Shown one piece after another: positions 32,244-48,641 of a DNA stretch of 64,000 nucleotides. The notes under the pieces were generated by a model. That model did no database searches, was not told where the DNA came from, and saw only the letters and a list, made by a program, of their open reading frames with translations. A program made the position numbers and the translations under genes. Source of the stretch: Leptospira noguchii serovar Panama str. CZ214 (GTDB lineage: Bacteria; Spirochaetota; Leptospiria; Leptospirales; Leptospiraceae); the NCBI RefSeq assembly GCF_000306255.2, contig NZ_AKWY02000010.1, forward strand, positions 1 to 64,000, written 5' to 3'. Every line of letters starts with the position of its first letter. Position 1 is the first letter of the stretch.

Positions 32244-33614
32244 TTAAAGATCCAAAACTTGCAAATTTTCCAAACCCAATCTGAGTTTTAAAAAAAGTTC
32301 CAATCGTTTTCTTTCAACACTTCCAACCTGATGTTTCCATTTAACTAGAACCGTTACTTCTTTAGAAGAAGAAAAATCTTGAACGTTTTGGACTAAAAAA
32401 TCTCCCAAGGAAAACGAATCAACAGAAGGAAATAAAATATTGATCTCCTTGGCAACGGATTGCGCCAGATGGTCTTTATCTTTTAAAATCCTAAGTTCGT
32501 TTTCTAAAAGATGAATTTTTTCTTCCTGAATTTTAGAACCGGCTTCGTTTTGGAAAGAAAAACCTGACTGTTGATTCAATTGAGAACTATCTTTATAGGA
32601 TTGAATGACTTTTAATTCTGTACCTTCCAAACCGTATTTAGGAAGAATTGTTTTCAATTGGGAAAGAACGTCTTCGGACAAGGTTTCTCCGATCATAGTG
32701 ATTTCTATTTTTTTTTCACCACCTTTCCTGATAATATTAGCAGATAGAATTTTACTTTTTTCGAATGTGAATTGATTTTCGAGATAACTTTTAGCATTCC
32801 TTTTGAAAGCAGAATCAACTACTATGTCATAGGCGAAGTAAATACTAGGAAGAATCAAACATACAGACAACAAGTACACATAACGGTAAATCCTTTTATC
32901 AACTGCCGGGTCTGTATAAACGGTGCGCTGAAATTTCAGATAACGTACAAAAATCAAAGTACTGATACCTATAAAGACGCTGTTGATCAAATAGAGATAA
33001 AAAGCGCCTAAGAAAAATTTAAAATTCCAATTGGCCAAACCGTAACCAGCGGTACAAAGAGGTGGCATCAAGGCGGTTGCAATCGCCACTCCTGGAATTG
33101 CGTTTGAGATTTTATCCTTTCTGGAACCGGCAACAATTCCAGTGGCTCCGCCGATAAAAGCGATTAACACGTCGTAGATGGTCGGAGAGGTTCTGGCCAT
33201 AAGTTCCGATTGAGCGTCTGAAAGAGGTGAAATCAAAAAGTAAAGTGCAGACGTAAAAAGACTTAAAAATGTCATCACAGCGAGATTACGAAGTGATTTT
33301 TTTAAAAGTTCGAAATCATAAATTCCTAAGGCAAGCCCCGCACCCATGATCGGACCCATCAAGGGGGAAATAAGCATGGCTCCAATGATTACAGCTGTGG
33401 AATTGATATTGAGACCTATAGAAGCGATAAAGATCGCAAAAATCAAAGTCCATAAAGCGGAACCCGAAAAATTGACACCTCGTTTAATCGATTCTATGGT
33501 TCCTGACTCGTCCGTATCGTTTCTGATATGAAACAAAGGATTTATAAATTCGAACAAAGGCCCCAATAAATCCCAAAAGTTAGGTTGTGGATTACTAGAA
33601 GTTTTTTTTTGCAT
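32244..33614 (-). CDS. DUF389-family integral membrane protein
   Basis: The 456-residue protein matches the DUF389 / TIGR00341 family. About six membrane helices span residues 50-265, with the diagnostic [34 protein letters not shown] and [20 protein letters not shown]. The C-terminal 190 residues are a soluble coiled-coil region ([19 protein letters not shown], [14 protein letters not shown]). The molecular function of the family is unknown; the conserved Pro/Gly in the helices suggests transport. AGGAGA lies 8 nt upstream of the ATG. It is transcribed away from ftsK. Confidence 0.85.
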   Translation of the reverse strand: MQKKTSSNPQPNFWDLLGPLFEFINPLFHIRNDTDESGTIESIKRGVNFSGSALWTLIFAIFIASIGLNINSTAVIIGAMLISPLMGPIMGAGLALGIYDFELLKKSLRNLAVMTFLSLFTSALYFLISPLSDAQSELMARTSPTIYDVLIAFIGGATGIVAGSRKDKISNAIPGVAIATALMPPLCTAGYGLANWNFKFFLGAFYLYLINSVFIGISTLIFVRYLKFQRTVYTDPAVDKRIYRYVYLLSVCLILPSIYFAYDIVVDSAFKRNAKSYLENQFTFEKSKILSANIIRKGGEKKIEITMIGETLSEDVLSQLKTILPKYGLEGTELKVIQSYKDSSQLNQQSGFSFQNEAGSKIQEEKIHLLENELRILKDKDHLAQSVAKEINILFPSVDSFSLGDFLVQNVQDFSSSKEVTVLVKWKHQVGSVERKRLELFLKLRLGLENLQVLDL

Positions 33615-33767
33615 AGAATTTTTCTCCTATAAAACTGACGAAAACATCTGACAGATGTTATATCTTATCTTGATTCCGCACAAGATTTTTTAGAATGGAA
33701 TCTACAAAGTCCAAACTCAAAAATTAAGTCTCTTTTCTTTTTTTAGCCGTGTTCCGATAGTAAAAAC

Positions 33768-36593
33768 ATGGAATCTAAATCCAAAGAATTTAAACCAACC
33801 TGGAATTTGCAAAGCGGAAAGATGATTCTTCCATACCTACTTCTTTTTGCGGGGATTATATTAACTCTTTCTTTGGGTTCTTTCGACGCTGGGGAACAAG
33901 GTGTAGAATATAATTTTTTTGGAAGGCTTGGGTATTATATTTCTTATGGAATGTTTTTTATGTTTGGGGCTGCGTCGTTTTTGCCCGGACTTTTTACAAT
34001 CGGTTTAGGATCTCTTCGACTTGCCAAAGAAGGATTTGAACTTACCAACAGACTATTTTCTATTCCGGTTTTCTTATTATGTTATACGGTAACTCTTCAA
34101 GTAACGGGGCACGTTTCAACGATTCCATTTGCTTCTCAGGGAGGTTTTATAGGACAATTATTATCTTCTGGTTTAGAATTTGTATTTGGCTCCACCGGAA
34201 AGATTTTAATTCATTTAGTATTTTATTTTTACGGTTTAATACTATTGTTAAACGAATCCCCGCTTCATTTTATTGGAAGAGCACTCGGAACCGCCGGGGC
34301 AAAGTATAAAGAAGGATTTATATCTGGATTTGGAAAACGGGGAGAAGGTTTAGGTTCACTTTTTCAATCTGCGGTGGAAAAATTTCAAAGAAAAGAATCG
34401 GTTCCACCTTGGATTTCCACGAACACAAATGATTTGAGCGGTTTACAAACCGAATCATTTGGACGAAATTTCGGAAACAAACAACCTTCCAATTTGCAAA
34501 ACGTGCTTCATTCTACCTTTGGAAAAGAAGGTAAACTTTCCGATTTTTTGTCTCAGGTGGATAAAAGTTCTTTAGAAACTCAAACTCCAAAAACGTCTAG
34601 GATTCGATTTCAAAATCACGGAGCCTTTACCGGGAATTTTGAGAAACAAGGAAAGGTATTTCGTTTTGAATCGGTATCTTCTTCTCTTTCTGAAAAAATT
34701 AAAGAAGAAAAAAACTTTCAAAAAACTCCTTCTCGTTGGGAGATTATAGACTTTAGAACTTCTAGTTTTTCTAATATTATTTCTGAAAAAGAATCCTCTA
34801 TTACATTGGTCGTTCCTGCTGAATTGGAAATAAAAAAAGAACGGAATCAGACGGATCTTATATTACAATCGGAAGAATTACCGGATAAATTTTTGTTCGA
34901 AGAAAAAGAAAGGATTGAACAAGCGGTTTCTGAACTGGGAGAAGAATTATACGAGAAAGAAGATACGAATATTGAAGAGAACCTTCCAGAAGAAGAAACT
35001 TTAAATTCTGAAACTTCTACCGAAAAAAATATTTCTGAAGATCCTAAAACTTCTACGATTTCAAATTTCCAAGAAGTTTCCCCAAGTCCTATTTCTAATT
35101 CTTCCGTACTTTCTTCGGAAAAAACAGAAGAGAAGTTTGAGCCTGGTTTACCTTTTCCTCCGGCTACATTGGTTCCAGAAGTAAAATCAAAACGTTCTAT
35201 CTATCACGTTCCTCTTAAAAGTTTAAAAACGACTACTACAAAAATTCAAGATCCTTTGTTTAAAATTGAAGCAGACAAAGTAGCTCGTAAGATAGAAGAG
35301 ATCATTCGTCAGTATGGTTATGAATCCCAAGTTGTTTCTATGGAAAGGGGACCAATCATTACTCGTTATGAACTTACTCCTCCCTTAGGAGTTAAACTCG
35401 GTAGGATTACTTCTCTTTCGGATGAACTTCGTTTGTATCTAGCGGTAAAAAATATTCGGATCGTAGCGCCAATTCCAGGTAAGTCTACAATCGGAATCGA
35501 GGTTCCTAATAGTATCAGAGAAGATGTATTTCTAGGAGATATTCTTCATCAAAACTTAAGTCTTCGTCCTAAAAAAGATTTATCCATTTTAATCGGAAAA
35601 GATATATCCGGTAAGTTAGTCGGAATCGATTTGAATAAACTTCCTCATTTGCTCGTCGCGGGAACTACAGGTTCCGGTAAATCGGTTTGTTTGAATTCTA
35701 TGATTTCTTCTTTGGTGGTTCATCTTTCTCCCGAAGAAGTTCGTTTTATCATGATCGATCCTAAAATGGTGGAACTCACGTTATACGAAGACATTCCTCA
35801 TCTTTTGATGCCGGTTATCACTGATCCTAAAAAAGCGACTCGCGCATTGGCTTGGGCCATTCAGGAAATGGAAGCAAGGTATCATTCCGTTTCCAAACTC
35901 AAGTGTAGAGATTTTAAAACGTATAACGAAAAAGTAGAACAGGGCGCACACAGAGACGGATATAAAAAGATGCCTTATATAGTCATTTTTATAGATGAGC
36001 TTGCAGATTTGATGATGGTTTCTGGTAAGGATCTAGAAGACGCGATCACTCGGATTACTCAAAAATCAAGAGCGGTAGGAATCCATCTGATTATGGCAAC
36101 ACAACGTCCTTCCGTGGATGTGATTACAGGTTTGATCAAAGCGAACTGCCCCGCTCGTATGGCTTTTCACGTGGCTCAAAAAACGGATTCAAAAATTATA
36201 TTGGATCAAAACGGAGCAGAATCTCTATTAGGAAAAGGTGATTTTCTATATAAGTCTCCGACGGCAGCAGATCTAATTCGAATTCAGTCTCCTTACGTAT
36301 CGGAAGAAGAGATCGAAAAAATTGTAGAAGAAGCGCGTAAGTTCGGTAAACCATCTTATGTGGATTTTGATTTGGATGAAGAAATCGAGAATTCGGCAGT
36401 GGATGAAGGAGACGAGGAGCTTTTTGAACAGGCTTGGGAAATCGTTAGAACCGATCGAAAGGCTTCCGCGAGTTATTTACAAAGAAGAATGAGAATCGGT
36501 TATAATAAAGCGGCGCGTTTGATGGAATTGATGGAAGAAAGAGGTTACGTCAGTTCTCAGATTGGATCAAAAGGAAGAGAAATATTAAAATAA
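33768..36593 (+). CDS. ftsK: DNA translocase FtsK/SpoIIIE
   Basis: The 941-residue protein has an N-terminal four-helix membrane domain (about 20-175). An acidic, poorly conserved linker follows (about 180-480, rich in Glu/Ser/Thr). The motor domain has Walker A GTTGSGKS (632-639) and Walker [12 protein letters not shown] (D743). The C-terminal gamma winged-helix domain (about 875-941, [20 protein letters not shown]) reads polar DNA motifs. It pumps chromosome DNA through the closing septum and activates dimer resolution. The length is typical. The linker is rich in ESEE-like stretches, as usual for the family. It is monocistronic and divergent from the DUF389 gene. Confidence 0.95.
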   Translation: MESKSKEFKPTWNLQSGKMILPYLLLFAGIILTLSLGSFDAGEQGVEYNFFGRLGYYISYGMFFMFGAASFLPGLFTIGLGSLRLAKEGFELTNRLFSIPVFLLCYTVTLQVTGHVSTIPFASQGGFIGQLLSSGLEFVFGSTGKILIHLVFYFYGLILLLNESPLHFIGRALGTAGAKYKEGFISGFGKRGEGLGSLFQSAVEKFQRKESVPPWISTNTNDLSGLQTESFGRNFGNKQPSNLQNVLHSTFGKEGKLSDFLSQVDKSSLETQTPKTSRIRFQNHGAFTGNFEKQGKVFRFESVSSSLSEKIKEEKNFQKTPSRWEIIDFRTSSFSNIISEKESSITLVVPAELEIKKERNQTDLILQSEELPDKFLFEEKERIEQAVSELGEELYEKEDTNIEENLPEEETLNSETSTEKNISEDPKTSTISNFQEVSPSPISNSSVLSSEKTEEKFEPGLPFPPATLVPEVKSKRSIYHVPLKSLKTTTTKIQDPLFKIEADKVARKIEEIIRQYGYESQVVSMERGPIITRYELTPPLGVKLGRITSLSDELRLYLAVKNIRIVAPIPGKSTIGIEVPNSIREDVFLGDILHQNLSLRPKKDLSILIGKDISGKLVGIDLNKLPHLLVAGTTGSGKSVCLNSMISSLVVHLSPEEVRFIMIDPKMVELTLYEDIPHLLMPVITDPKKATRALAWAIQEMEARYHSVSKLKCRDFKTYNEKVEQGAHRDGYKKMPYIVIFIDELADLMMVSGKDLEDAITRITQKSRAVGIHLIMATQRPSVDVITGLIKANCPARMAFHVAQKTDSKIILDQNGAESLLGKGDFLYKSPTAADLIRIQSPYVSEEEIEKIVEEARKFGKPSYVDFDLDEEIENSAVDEGDEELFEQAWEIVRTDRKASASYLQRRMRIGYNKAARLMELMEERGYVSSQIGSKGREILK

Positions 36594-36774
36594 CTTGATA
36601 TTCTGAAAAAGATCAAGGTAAGTCGCTTAGCGTTTTATTGTTCTAAAATTGCTTTTGTTCAAAATGAATGTTGTTTTCTGAATCTAACAAACAAACCCTA
36701 TCAATCGTAATATAACATGAGCAGGATCCATGATTCTGAAAAAAGTTGAAATCTGAACTTTACAGATCGATTCT

Positions 36775-37300
36775 TTAAATGTGGGAACTCACACTCATTT
36801 CCATTTAGAATTTAGATGATTCTCGCTGTCCTGAGTTTGAGAAATCACATAGATTATCCAAAACAATCTTAGAACGTGGGAACTATTACAAAAATCAAAT
36901 TCTAAAAAAGATAAACGGTTTCTAAGCGACGCAATTTGTGGGAGTTCCTACAATTTATAAAATAGAAGTTTATAATAATTGAATCTCAAGTGTGGGAACT
37001 ATTACAAAACTTATGTTTATCTGTAAAATTATGTGGGAACTCTCACAAATCACGATTTTTACAGACAATTCCTAAAATTGTGGGAACTCATACTTATAGA
37101 AAATTTTTACTCGCGTCGAACTCACGTTAAAATGGGATTTAAATTTTGATGTTGATCGTAAAACAGCGGTTTTGTGCAAAAATCGGATGGACGACGATTC
37201 TTTTATAGTAGTTCCCACAATTTTCAAAGTTTAACTGGTAAAACCACGATTTGTGAGAGTTCCCACAGGTTAAGTCGCATTACAAATTTTTAAACATCTA
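36775..37300. repeat. Family B repeat cluster, largest dispersed block
   Basis: At least eight cores (GTGGGAACT or GTTCCCACA) occur, in both orientations. The spacing is 48 bp between 37211 and 37259 and 47 bp between 37033 and 37080. The sequence between cores resembles the unit of the 50271 tandem array. A family C end (GAACTCACGTTA) lies at 37128-37139. Confidence 0.7.
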
Positions 37301-37328
37301 TTTTTTTACGAAAAAATTGACATAGGAT

Positions 37329-37365
<37 letters not shown>

Positions 37366-37424
37366 ACCGGGCTCTTACTCCGTTCAAGTTATTGTGAAAT
37401 TTCAGAACCAGATTTAGTTTTTAT

Positions 37425-37680
<256 letters not shown>

Positions 37681-37816
37681 ATATTAAACTTACGTTAAAA
37701 TAGTCTCAGTAAAATTCTATAAAGTCTAAAAAAAATTGTCCAATTTAAATCGCTGTTTGGAAAAGATCGTCTAAATAAAAATTCAATTTTAATTATATTA
37801 TGGGTATAACAAAACT

Positions 37817-38440
37817 ATGAGCGATCCTTGGACAGACAGATGGAACGAAAGATACAGTAAAGACGAGTTTGCTTTTGGCGAACAACCAAATGAATATTTA
37901 AAAGAACAATTAGAAAAACTAGAAGTAGGAAAGATACTTTTTCCAGCAGAAGGTGAGGGGCGCAACGCAGTTTTTGCGGCAAAGCTTGGTTGGAACGTTT
38001 CCGCTTTTGACATCAGTATAGAAGGAAAAAAGAAAGCGTTTCGACTTGCAGAAGCAAATCAAGTAAAAGTGGATTATCAAGTTGGTGAATTACAAACATT
38101 AGATTATCATTTTGAACAATTTGATGCGATTGCACTTATTTATGCACATTTTCCTGCAGACATTAAATCATTCTATCATAAGACTTTGAATCAATATTTA
38201 CGGAAAGATGGATTTATAATCTTTGAGGCGTTTAGCAAAAAACACATAGACTACGTTTTGAAAAACGAAAAGATAGGTGGTCCCAGAGAAATAGATATGT
38301 TGTTTTCTATTGAAGAAATAAAATCTGATTTTGTGAACTATAAAATATTAGAATTAGAAGAAGTAGAAATAGAATTAAAAGAAGGTTTGTTTCATAATGG
38401 AAAGGGTTCCGTAATTCGATTTGTAGGACAAAAAAGATAA
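37817..38440 (+). CDS. Class I SAM-dependent methyltransferase
   Basis: The 207-residue protein starts [20 protein letters not shown], then [20 protein letters not shown] (motif I, where GEGRN replaces the usual GxGxG), [20 protein letters not shown] (motif II acidic residue D66 or close) and [12 protein letters not shown] (motif IV). The arrangement is like the TehB/thiopurine-type small methyltransferases. Substrate unknown. No ribosome binding site is visible before the ATG. It is isolated between repeat-rich regions. Confidence 0.8.
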   Translation: MSDPWTDRWNERYSKDEFAFGEQPNEYLKEQLEKLEVGKILFPAEGEGRNAVFAAKLGWNVSAFDISIEGKKKAFRLAEANQVKVDYQVGELQTLDYHFEQFDAIALIYAHFPADIKSFYHKTLNQYLRKDGFIIFEAFSKKHIDYVLKNEKIGGPREIDMLFSIEEIKSDFVNYKILELEEVEIELKEGLFHNGKGSVIRFVGQKR

Positions 38441-38639
38441 AATCTAATTTTGTAATTATTGGTCAATTGAAGATTTATTATATATAAATTTTCTTTTATT
38501 GATCGAATTTTAGTTTTTTAAATCAATAAAATTGAATGTAAATTTTGTAAAAATTTTTACCGGATAATCGATTGGTTCTTGTATACATTCTTGTCGGTAA
38601 AATTTAAACACGGCTGTTGGATCTGAACTTTATGGATCA

Positions 38640-38775
38640 ATTCCTAAAATGTGGGAACTCATACAAAAGATAAATATTTAAAAATTTGTAATGCGATTTA
38701 ATTTGTGGAAACTACTGCAAATCGCGATTTTACGAACCAATTCTAAAATTGTAGAAGCTCACATTGAAACAGTCC
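38640..38775. repeat. Family B repeat cluster
   Basis: Units TGTGGGAACTCATAC (about 38650), TGTGGAAACTACTGC and TTGTAGAAGCTCACAT lie about 45-55 bp apart. The last two are drifted copies. Confidence 0.5.
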
Positions 38776-38867
38776 TATCTGGCAGTTTGTAAATTTTCCA
38801 GTAGTTCCTTCGTTATCAAAATTTTGTGAGTCCCTAAGTTTTGAGACAAACTTTTAAAATATTAAAG

Positions 38868-38974
38868 AATAGAATTGTTGAAAAATGAGTTCTCCATCTA
38901 CTTCTGTTTTATGGAAACGGTCGATTGAAACAGTTTTGTTAATCGCCCTTATGGAATTTTTCAACAATTCTATT
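38868..38974 (-). repeat. Family A MITE-like repeat, copy 6
   Basis: The 107-bp element is bounded by AATAGAATTGTTGAAAAAT and its complement. The minus strand keeps the family frame (INKTVSIDRFHKT), which is the source of a spurious 68-codon open frame here. Confidence 0.75.
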
Positions 38975-38996
38975 GATCTTGAATCTAAATTTAGAA

Positions 38997-39222
38997 TAAC
39001 TTGAATTAATGCGAAAGGGATCGATGCGGGGGAACTCAGTGGGTCGCTCTCTGAACTCAATGCATCGCTCCCTATGGGTCGCTCTGCAGGTGTTGCGTTC
39101 TAAATTTAAGATGATAAGTCGTATAACGTTCCTATATACAATTTATTGACCACAGCTGAGTCCGGTCCGGCTGCTTATGGCAGCCGGACTCGCTCAAGTT
39201 TTCTTACGCTCTGCTCACGTTA
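38997..39222. repeat. Family C element, long copy
   Basis: This block of about 226 bp runs from TAACTTGAATT to GCTCACGTTA and aligns in order with 54625-54855 (GATGC-GGAACTCAGT, TATGGGT, AATTTATTGA, then a CCGG-rich hairpin). Near its right end is the hairpin TCCGGCTGC / GCAGCCGGA (about 39164-39188). Confidence 0.6.
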
Positions 39223-39259
39223 GAATATTCTAAATTTATAATGTTTTAAATAAAAATTT

Positions 39260-40216
39260 TTAAACGTTAGATGTATTTTCTTTTTTCCAGAGTTTCCATT
39301 TTATGATAAAAAATGCACCTACTAAAATGATTGCAATAGAAACTAATTGGGATTGAGAAAAACCGTGCCAGTAATACTGAGTTAGAAACGCAGGATTTTG
39401 TTCTACGTTTGGAATATTTACGAGCGAGGGAGGGGTCGTCAAAGGAAATACCGCCTTATTAACTCTTAAAAATTCAACCATCAATCTTGCGAAACCATGT
39501 AAGATCAAATATTGGGCCCCAATAGAAAATTTTTTAAAGTTCTGATTTCTCGCCCAAAACTGAAAATAAAAGAAAAATAAAAAAGAAACGATCGATTCGA
39601 TCAATGGAGTGTTCCAAACGGGCACACCGGAAGGATGAGCTCCGTGATAATCAAAAACTAAAAGTGGAATTTTGATGTCAGTTGCAAAACCATAACATCC
39701 ATCACCAGAAACCCAACAACCCAATCTACCAATCGCGTAACCGATCGCCATACTTGGAACCGCAGCGTCTAAGTAAGATGGAATGTCTAGTTTGAAGTAT
39801 TTCATGTAAAGAGTGATAAAAAGAATTCCGAATAAAAATCCTCCATAAAATACGAGCCCGCTTCCTGAAAACAAATTGTCCCAAAAAGACATTCTTCCCG
39901 GAAAACCATACCAATGAGTGAGTGGATAAATATATTTTCCGTCAAAACCGGGTGTTTCTATAAAGATTTGATCCCAAATTTCAAAGATAAAAAAGATTTT
40001 AGCCCCTACTAAAGTACCTAAAATTCCTAAAAGGAGCAACCAATCGGAATGTTCCGGTTCTAACTTTCTACGTTTTAGTTCTTTAGGAAGAAGATAAGAT
40101 GCAGTTAAAAAACCGATCATCATTAGGATGCTGAATGTGGACGGTCCGTCCCATTCTCTATTGAATAAGAATTTGAATAAAGGATTGAGAAACGGTACTG
40201 GAATTCTATCGATCAT
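39260..40216 (-). CDS. lgt: Prolipoprotein diacylglyceryl transferase
   Basis: Lgt attaches diacylglycerol to the lipobox cysteine of prolipoproteins in the inner membrane. The 318-residue protein has about seven membrane helices, [32 protein letters not shown] and [14 protein letters not shown]. The GRLGC-x-GDG form replaces the R-x-G-N-F-x-N-E form of enterobacteria, as in Bacteroidetes-type enzymes. The final helix is [15 protein letters not shown]. No ribosome binding site is clear. The many lipoproteins in this window would be its substrates. It stands alone after repeat DNA. Confidence 0.87.
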   Translation of the reverse strand: MIDRIPVPFLNPLFKFLFNREWDGPSTFSILMMIGFLTASYLLPKELKRRKLEPEHSDWLLLLGILGTLVGAKIFFIFEIWDQIFIETPGFDGKYIYPLTHWYGFPGRMSFWDNLFSGSGLVFYGGFLFGILFITLYMKYFKLDIPSYLDAAVPSMAIGYAIGRLGCWVSGDGCYGFATDIKIPLLVFDYHGAHPSGVPVWNTPLIESIVSFLFFFYFQFWARNQNFKKFSIGAQYLILHGFARLMVEFLRVNKAVFPLTTPPSLVNIPNVEQNPAFLTQYYWHGFSQSQLVSIAIILVGAFFIIKWKLWKKENTSNV

Positions 40217-40329
40217 AGTGTAACCAATACCTTTGATTGCTGGAATGGATCAATCCATTATCCTTTTTTGAATACAATAGATGATAAATTCAAATCAGAA
40301 AATTCAGATGGTTTATTTGATTTCAAGGT

Positions 40330-40495
40330 GTGAGTTCCCACATTTATAGAAAGATTGGAATTGAATCTTATCTGAAACTGATTTCCCCAGTAAAAATGAA
40401 CCTGAGTTTTTTGTTCTAAAAAAGTAAACTGTGGGAACTCTCACAAGTTGAGATTTAACAGTCAAACTTTGAACTGTGGGAACTCTCACGATCTT
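40330..40495. repeat. Family B repeat cluster
   Basis: GTGAGTTCCCACATTTATA at about 40332, then two GTGGGAACTCTCAC copies exactly 45 bp apart (40431 and 40476). It fills the gap between lgt and the M23 peptidase gene. Confidence 0.65.
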
Positions 40496-40524
40496 GTCTT
40501 CTAAAGTTTACCTACTGAGAAAAC

Positions 40525-41541
40525 TTATTCTATATTGATAAATTCGGCAGGATCTAAAGGAGGGTCTTGACCGATATGAACCTCGTAATGAACATGTGGA
40601 CCAGTGGCCTTACCGGTGGAACCAACGAGACCGATCAGATCTCCTCGTTTTACGATTTGATTTTTTTCTACCAGAATCTGAGAACAGTGACCGTAAACCG
40701 TAAAAATACCATTTAAGTGATTGATTTTAATATTTTTACCTAAACCACCCGAAGACTGCCCGGACTCGACTACGATTCCGGGCGCAGTCGCATAAATAGG
40801 AGTTCCTTCCGCAGATGCAAAATCTACTCCGGAATGATGTTCGCCTAATATAACTAAGCCGAATGGATCTACCCTACCACCAAACGTAGAAGAGACGAAA
40901 CCGACTCCAGGTTTGAGAGGTCGACCTCTTGGAAGAGCGTAGAGAATTGATTCTCTTTCTTCGAGATAGTCGAATGCGTTTTCAAACGCCTGACGAATCC
41001 GAAATAGTTCAATATTCTGAACCGCAAAACCTTCTACCGTATTTTTATAAAGTTCTAGATTGGTTTCCGAATCGGGGATTTCCTTTTTAAGATGAAACTC
41101 CGGTATAACTTCATACGTCAGAATTCTTTTCCAAGGAACCTCGTCCCAAGCCACAAGATTGAGTTGTTCGGTTTTTCTTTCTAAGCCGCGGATTTCCTTT
41201 TTAGCATCTTGAAGAAGCATATCGTAGTAAAGATATTGGCTGACGTTCTCGTCGCTTTTTTGAAACAGGTCTTGATCGGGGCGGTAGAAAAAATTCAAAT
41301 AAGAAAGAAATAGGAATGCTAAGATTAGAATGAGTCCTGAAAGAATTCCGAGGAACCAAGCCATAAAAACGTTAAGTTCGATAGTAATCACATTTTCGTG
41401 ACTATGAGGAACGAGTAAAAAAGAGATCTTCTTAGAACCAGATTCTTTAAATTTCCGAAATCTATTTTTGAATTTGAGAATTTTGACTTGCAGACGTTCA
41501 GAATGGGTCAATTTGAGATCATACTTTGCCGGACTTATCAT
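40525..41541 (-). CDS. M23 (LytM-type) metallopeptidase
   Basis: The 338-residue inner-membrane protein has a basic cytosolic N-terminus, one membrane helix (about 57-85, [20 protein letters not shown]), a periplasmic coiled-coil spacer (about 100-190), and a C-terminal M23 domain. Zinc ligands are visible: H and D in [12 protein letters not shown], and H-x-H in [11 protein letters not shown], with the catalytic His in YGHCSQI. It should cleave peptidoglycan cross-bridges, or be a catalytically competent activator. The ligands are intact, unlike in EnvC-type proteins. It is divergent from pcnB with a 53-nt gap. Confidence 0.88.
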   Translation of the reverse strand: MISPAKYDLKLTHSERLQVKILKFKNRFRKFKESGSKKISFLLVPHSHENVITIELNVFMAWFLGILSGLILILAFLFLSYLNFFYRPDQDLFQKSDENVSQYLYYDMLLQDAKKEIRGLERKTEQLNLVAWDEVPWKRILTYEVIPEFHLKKEIPDSETNLELYKNTVEGFAVQNIELFRIRQAFENAFDYLEERESILYALPRGRPLKPGVGFVSSTFGGRVDPFGLVILGEHHSGVDFASAEGTPIYATAPGIVVESGQSSGGLGKNIKINHLNGIFTVYGHCSQILVEKNQIVKRGDLIGLVGSTGKATGPHVHYEVHIGQDPPLDPAEFINIE

Positions 41542-41584
41542 AGATTTTTACTTGCAGGTAGGGAGATCAAAGGGATTATAGACC

Positions 41585-43050
<1,466 letters not shown>

Positions 43051-43058
<8 letters not shown>

Positions 43059-43080
43059 TTTACTTTTATAAACTAAAATT
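43051..43080 (+). terminator. AT-rich hairpin overlapping the pcnB stop codon
   Basis: A perfect 12-bp stem AATTTTAGTTTA / TAAACTAAAATT with a 6-nt loop includes the TAG stop of pcnB. No T run follows, so it may instead protect the mRNA end. Confidence 0.4.
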
Positions 43081-43082
43081 GC

Positions 43083-43625
43083 TGAGTTACTTCGAGCGAC
43101 CGTAGAAGTTCAGTGAATGTCTTTTAAAAACTCAACACATTGTTGTACGCTGTTACAAAGTAGGGGCAGTTTTACAAAACTGTGGGAACTTTTACAGAAA
43201 TTATAATAACAAAAGAATTCTAAAAAACTATAAATCATATAATACGATGATTTTTGTGGGAACTACACATTTTACTCAAATGATTCATTCTAAGTTTTTG
43301 GGGACTGACTCAAAATAAATAGTTTTTTCATTTTTAAGGTGGTCGTAAAACCGCCATTTTATGCAAAAAATTTGATTGGGACGACGTTTTTTGGAAATTT
43401 TATATAGATTCTCTTTAGTCATTGAGCCTAAGTTAGGTTATTCATAAAATTTGTTTCAACAGTTGTAAAACACCAACGACAAATTCAAATGTAGTAAATT
43501 CCCATTACATTTTTTAACATGAAGTTTGGTAGAACCAATACTAAAGCGATTATTATGTTGTGTTTCATAGAGCAGAATTCATTTTTTTATTAAAAAAATT
43601 GATTGTGGGAACTCTTGCAAATTCA
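43083..43625. repeat. Scattered family B and C fragments
   Basis: A TTCGAGCGACCGTAGAAG fragment lies at about 43092, GTGGGAACTTTTAC near 43181, GTGGGAACTACAC near 43256 and GTGGGAACTCTTGC near 43605. The gap 43059-43663 holds no gene that I can support. Confidence 0.5.
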
Positions 43626-43663
43626 GGATTTAACGGAACAACTTTGAAAACTCTTATCTGGGT

Positions 43664-45594
<1,931 letters not shown>

Positions 45595-45595
<1 letters not shown>

Positions 45596-45915
45596 TACAT
45601 AGCGCTGTTTCCGCTAAATTTCGCTCCGGATTCGATTTCTAAATCGGGCGTGCGGATATCACCGATTACTTTTCCTGTTTTTCGAATGGCTACTTTTTGG
45701 TTTGCGGAAACGTTTCCTTTTAGATTTCCTTCTACTTCTAAAGTTCCTGTTTGGATATCTGCTTCCACTTCTCCGGTGTCTCCTACTACAAGTTTTCCGG
45801 TAGTTTCGATTGTACCTTTAAAATTACCTTTGATTTTCAGAGAATTGTTGAATTTCAATTTTCCTCTGAAATGAATATCGTCTCCGATGATTGTATCGAT
45901 TTGTTCGTCGCTCAT
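45595..45915 (-). CDS. Bactofilin
   Basis: This 106-residue bactofilin (DUF583) has a short N-terminal tail ending TIIGDDIHFRGKLKF, then a right-handed beta-helix of repeated strands (LKIKGNFKGTIETTGKLVVG, EVEADIQTGTLEVEGNLKGN, KVAIRKTGKVIGDI). Bactofilins polymerise without nucleotide and organise peptidoglycan synthesis or cell shape. In Leptospira, bactofilins have been tied to helical pitch, but I cannot say which paralogue this is. GGAG lies about 6 nt upstream of the ATG. Its stop overlaps the recJ start (TAATG). Confidence 0.9.
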
Positions 45916-46178
45916 TCTGGCTCCAAGTTTTAGGTTGAGAGAGACAGTTTCAAATGTTTTTTTGCGTGTTTTGAATAGCTTTTAAGTTCGTCGTAAAAGG
46001 TTCGTTTTACAGGTCAATTTTTTCGTAAAAAATTCAATGTGGGAACACCACGTTTAAGAAATTTTTTCTGATTTTCTTACTGTAGATTTAGGTTAAAAAT
46101 TGTTTTCGACTAGTCTTTTCAGAGAGCAGAACACTTCGAAAAATAGGAATATGAGAGATTTCCTCAGAACTTACTACA

Positions 46179-46232
<54 letters not shown>

Positions 46233-46309
46233 TTGTGATATTCATTCTTTCGATATGGTTCCTTAGTAGCCAAAATCGGTATGGATCGAATGCAAAGGAA
46301 AGATGAAAT

Positions 46310-47476
46310 TTAGAACGCAGCGATTAAAATCGTTTCGATTTCGTTTTTAGGAAGTTCTCTCGGAAGAGAGTCTAAAAAAGGAAATGAAGCCGCAAGATTT
46401 GCAATTGAGGGAAGATCAATTTTTCTTACTTCGTATTCCGAAAGCCTTTGAGGAATTTTCAATTCGATAAAAATTTTACGGATACCTTCTACCGCCTTAA
46501 TTGCGGCTTCGATTACAGAAATATTAGTGATGTCCTCGTCTAAGGCTCTAGCAATCATTACGTATTTACCCGCAGAAGAAGTTAAATTATATTCCATCAC
46601 GTGGGGAAGAAGAATAGACATAGATTGAAAAATATCTAAATTTGTAATATTCGAACTTGCTAATGAAAGAGCAAAACAAAGTCCGAGCGAGCTGGAAGAT
46701 TGTGCAATTCCAGTCAAAAGACTAGCCGCGTATAAACCGTTTTTATAGTTTATGTTTTTAGGATCTCGGATTGATGGAATCAGGTTCTTTTGTAAAAGTT
46801 CAATTGCGCGAAGCGCCGAAGAAATTGTAAGTTCCGTGGAAAATTTAGAAAGAATCGTATCTACGGCGGCGGCCAAAATTCCCACTCCTACTTTGGAAAT
46901 GTCCATCGAACTCATAAACGAAGAAATTTTAGGATCTGCTATGATCAGTTCAGGAAAAAGAAGTTCGTGGGAAAAGTATCTAGTAATCTTTTCATTCCCT
47001 AACAGAATAGTAGAAATAGGAGAACATTCTAAACCGAAAACAGGATGAGTAGGAATCAAAATCAATGGAATTGGCTTTTTTAATTTTAACTTCCTGTCGT
47101 TGATCATATCTTCCGCAAAAATATCGTTTGTAATCAGTAGAGCGATCAATTTGGTCATACTGATGGATTCATAAGAACCATAGCCGATGATACAATCCGC
47201 ATTTGCGATTTTTGCAAAGTAGGCAGCAGTATCCAATTCTTCGGGGGAAGGTTCTTTTACGATGTCATCGTATAAGATGACCCCATCGATATGTTTTTCT
47301 AAACTAGTCTTGATGACGGAAAGTTCGTCCATGTTTTCCAGTTCTTGTTGTGTGGAAAAAATGACGGTTCTTGAACCTATGTTTTTAACGAAGTTACCCA
47401 CTTTGTAGCCGCAATCTGCTTCAAAGTGGATTTTTGGAGGAAATGTAAAGTGAACCCAATCGGGGAGTATCGGCAT
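46310..47476 (-). CDS. Degenerate iron-containing alcohol dehydrogenase homologue
   Basis: This 388-residue protein has the Fe-ADH fold throughout: FPPKIHFEADCGYKVGNFVK, EPSPEELDTAAYFAKIANAD and LLPHVMEYNLTSSAGKYVMI. The usual GGGS cofactor motif reads GYGS, and TTAGTGSE reads THPVFGLE. The positions of the four metal ligands are replaced: the D-x3-H segment reads GILAAAVDT, GL-HAL-H reads GLCFALSL, and PHG reads TNL. Dehydrogenase activity is therefore unlikely, and a binding or regulatory role is inferred. It is the last gene of a run with the lipoprotein, rsmI and the FlgM-like gene, 76 nt after the latter. Confidence 0.75.
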   Translation of the reverse strand: MPILPDWVHFTFPPKIHFEADCGYKVGNFVKNIGSRTVIFSTQQELENMDELSVIKTSLEKHIDGVILYDDIVKEPSPEELDTAAYFAKIANADCIIGYGSYESISMTKLIALLITNDIFAEDMINDRKLKLKKPIPLILIPTHPVFGLECSPISTILLGNEKITRYFSHELLFPELIIADPKISSFMSSMDISKVGVGILAAAVDTILSKFSTELTISSALRAIELLQKNLIPSIRDPKNINYKNGLYAASLLTGIAQSSSSLGLCFALSLASSNITNLDIFQSMSILLPHVMEYNLTSSAGKYVMIARALDEDITNISVIEAAIKAVEGIRKIFIELKIPQRLSEYEVRKIDLPSIANLAASFPFLDSLPRELPKNEIETILIAAF

Positions 47477-47505
47477 CGTTGTCGTCTCCCGAAGACCCTA
47501 GCGAT

Positions 47506-47536
<31 letters not shown>

Positions 47537-47552
47537 AATGTGTACAGTTTCT

Positions 47553-48637
<1,085 letters not shown>

Positions 48638-48641
<4 letters not shown>

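Noticed and set aside
38854..39060. Open frame of 68 codons on the minus strand
   Set aside because: It runs through family A copy 6 and part of a family C element, with no ribosome binding site.
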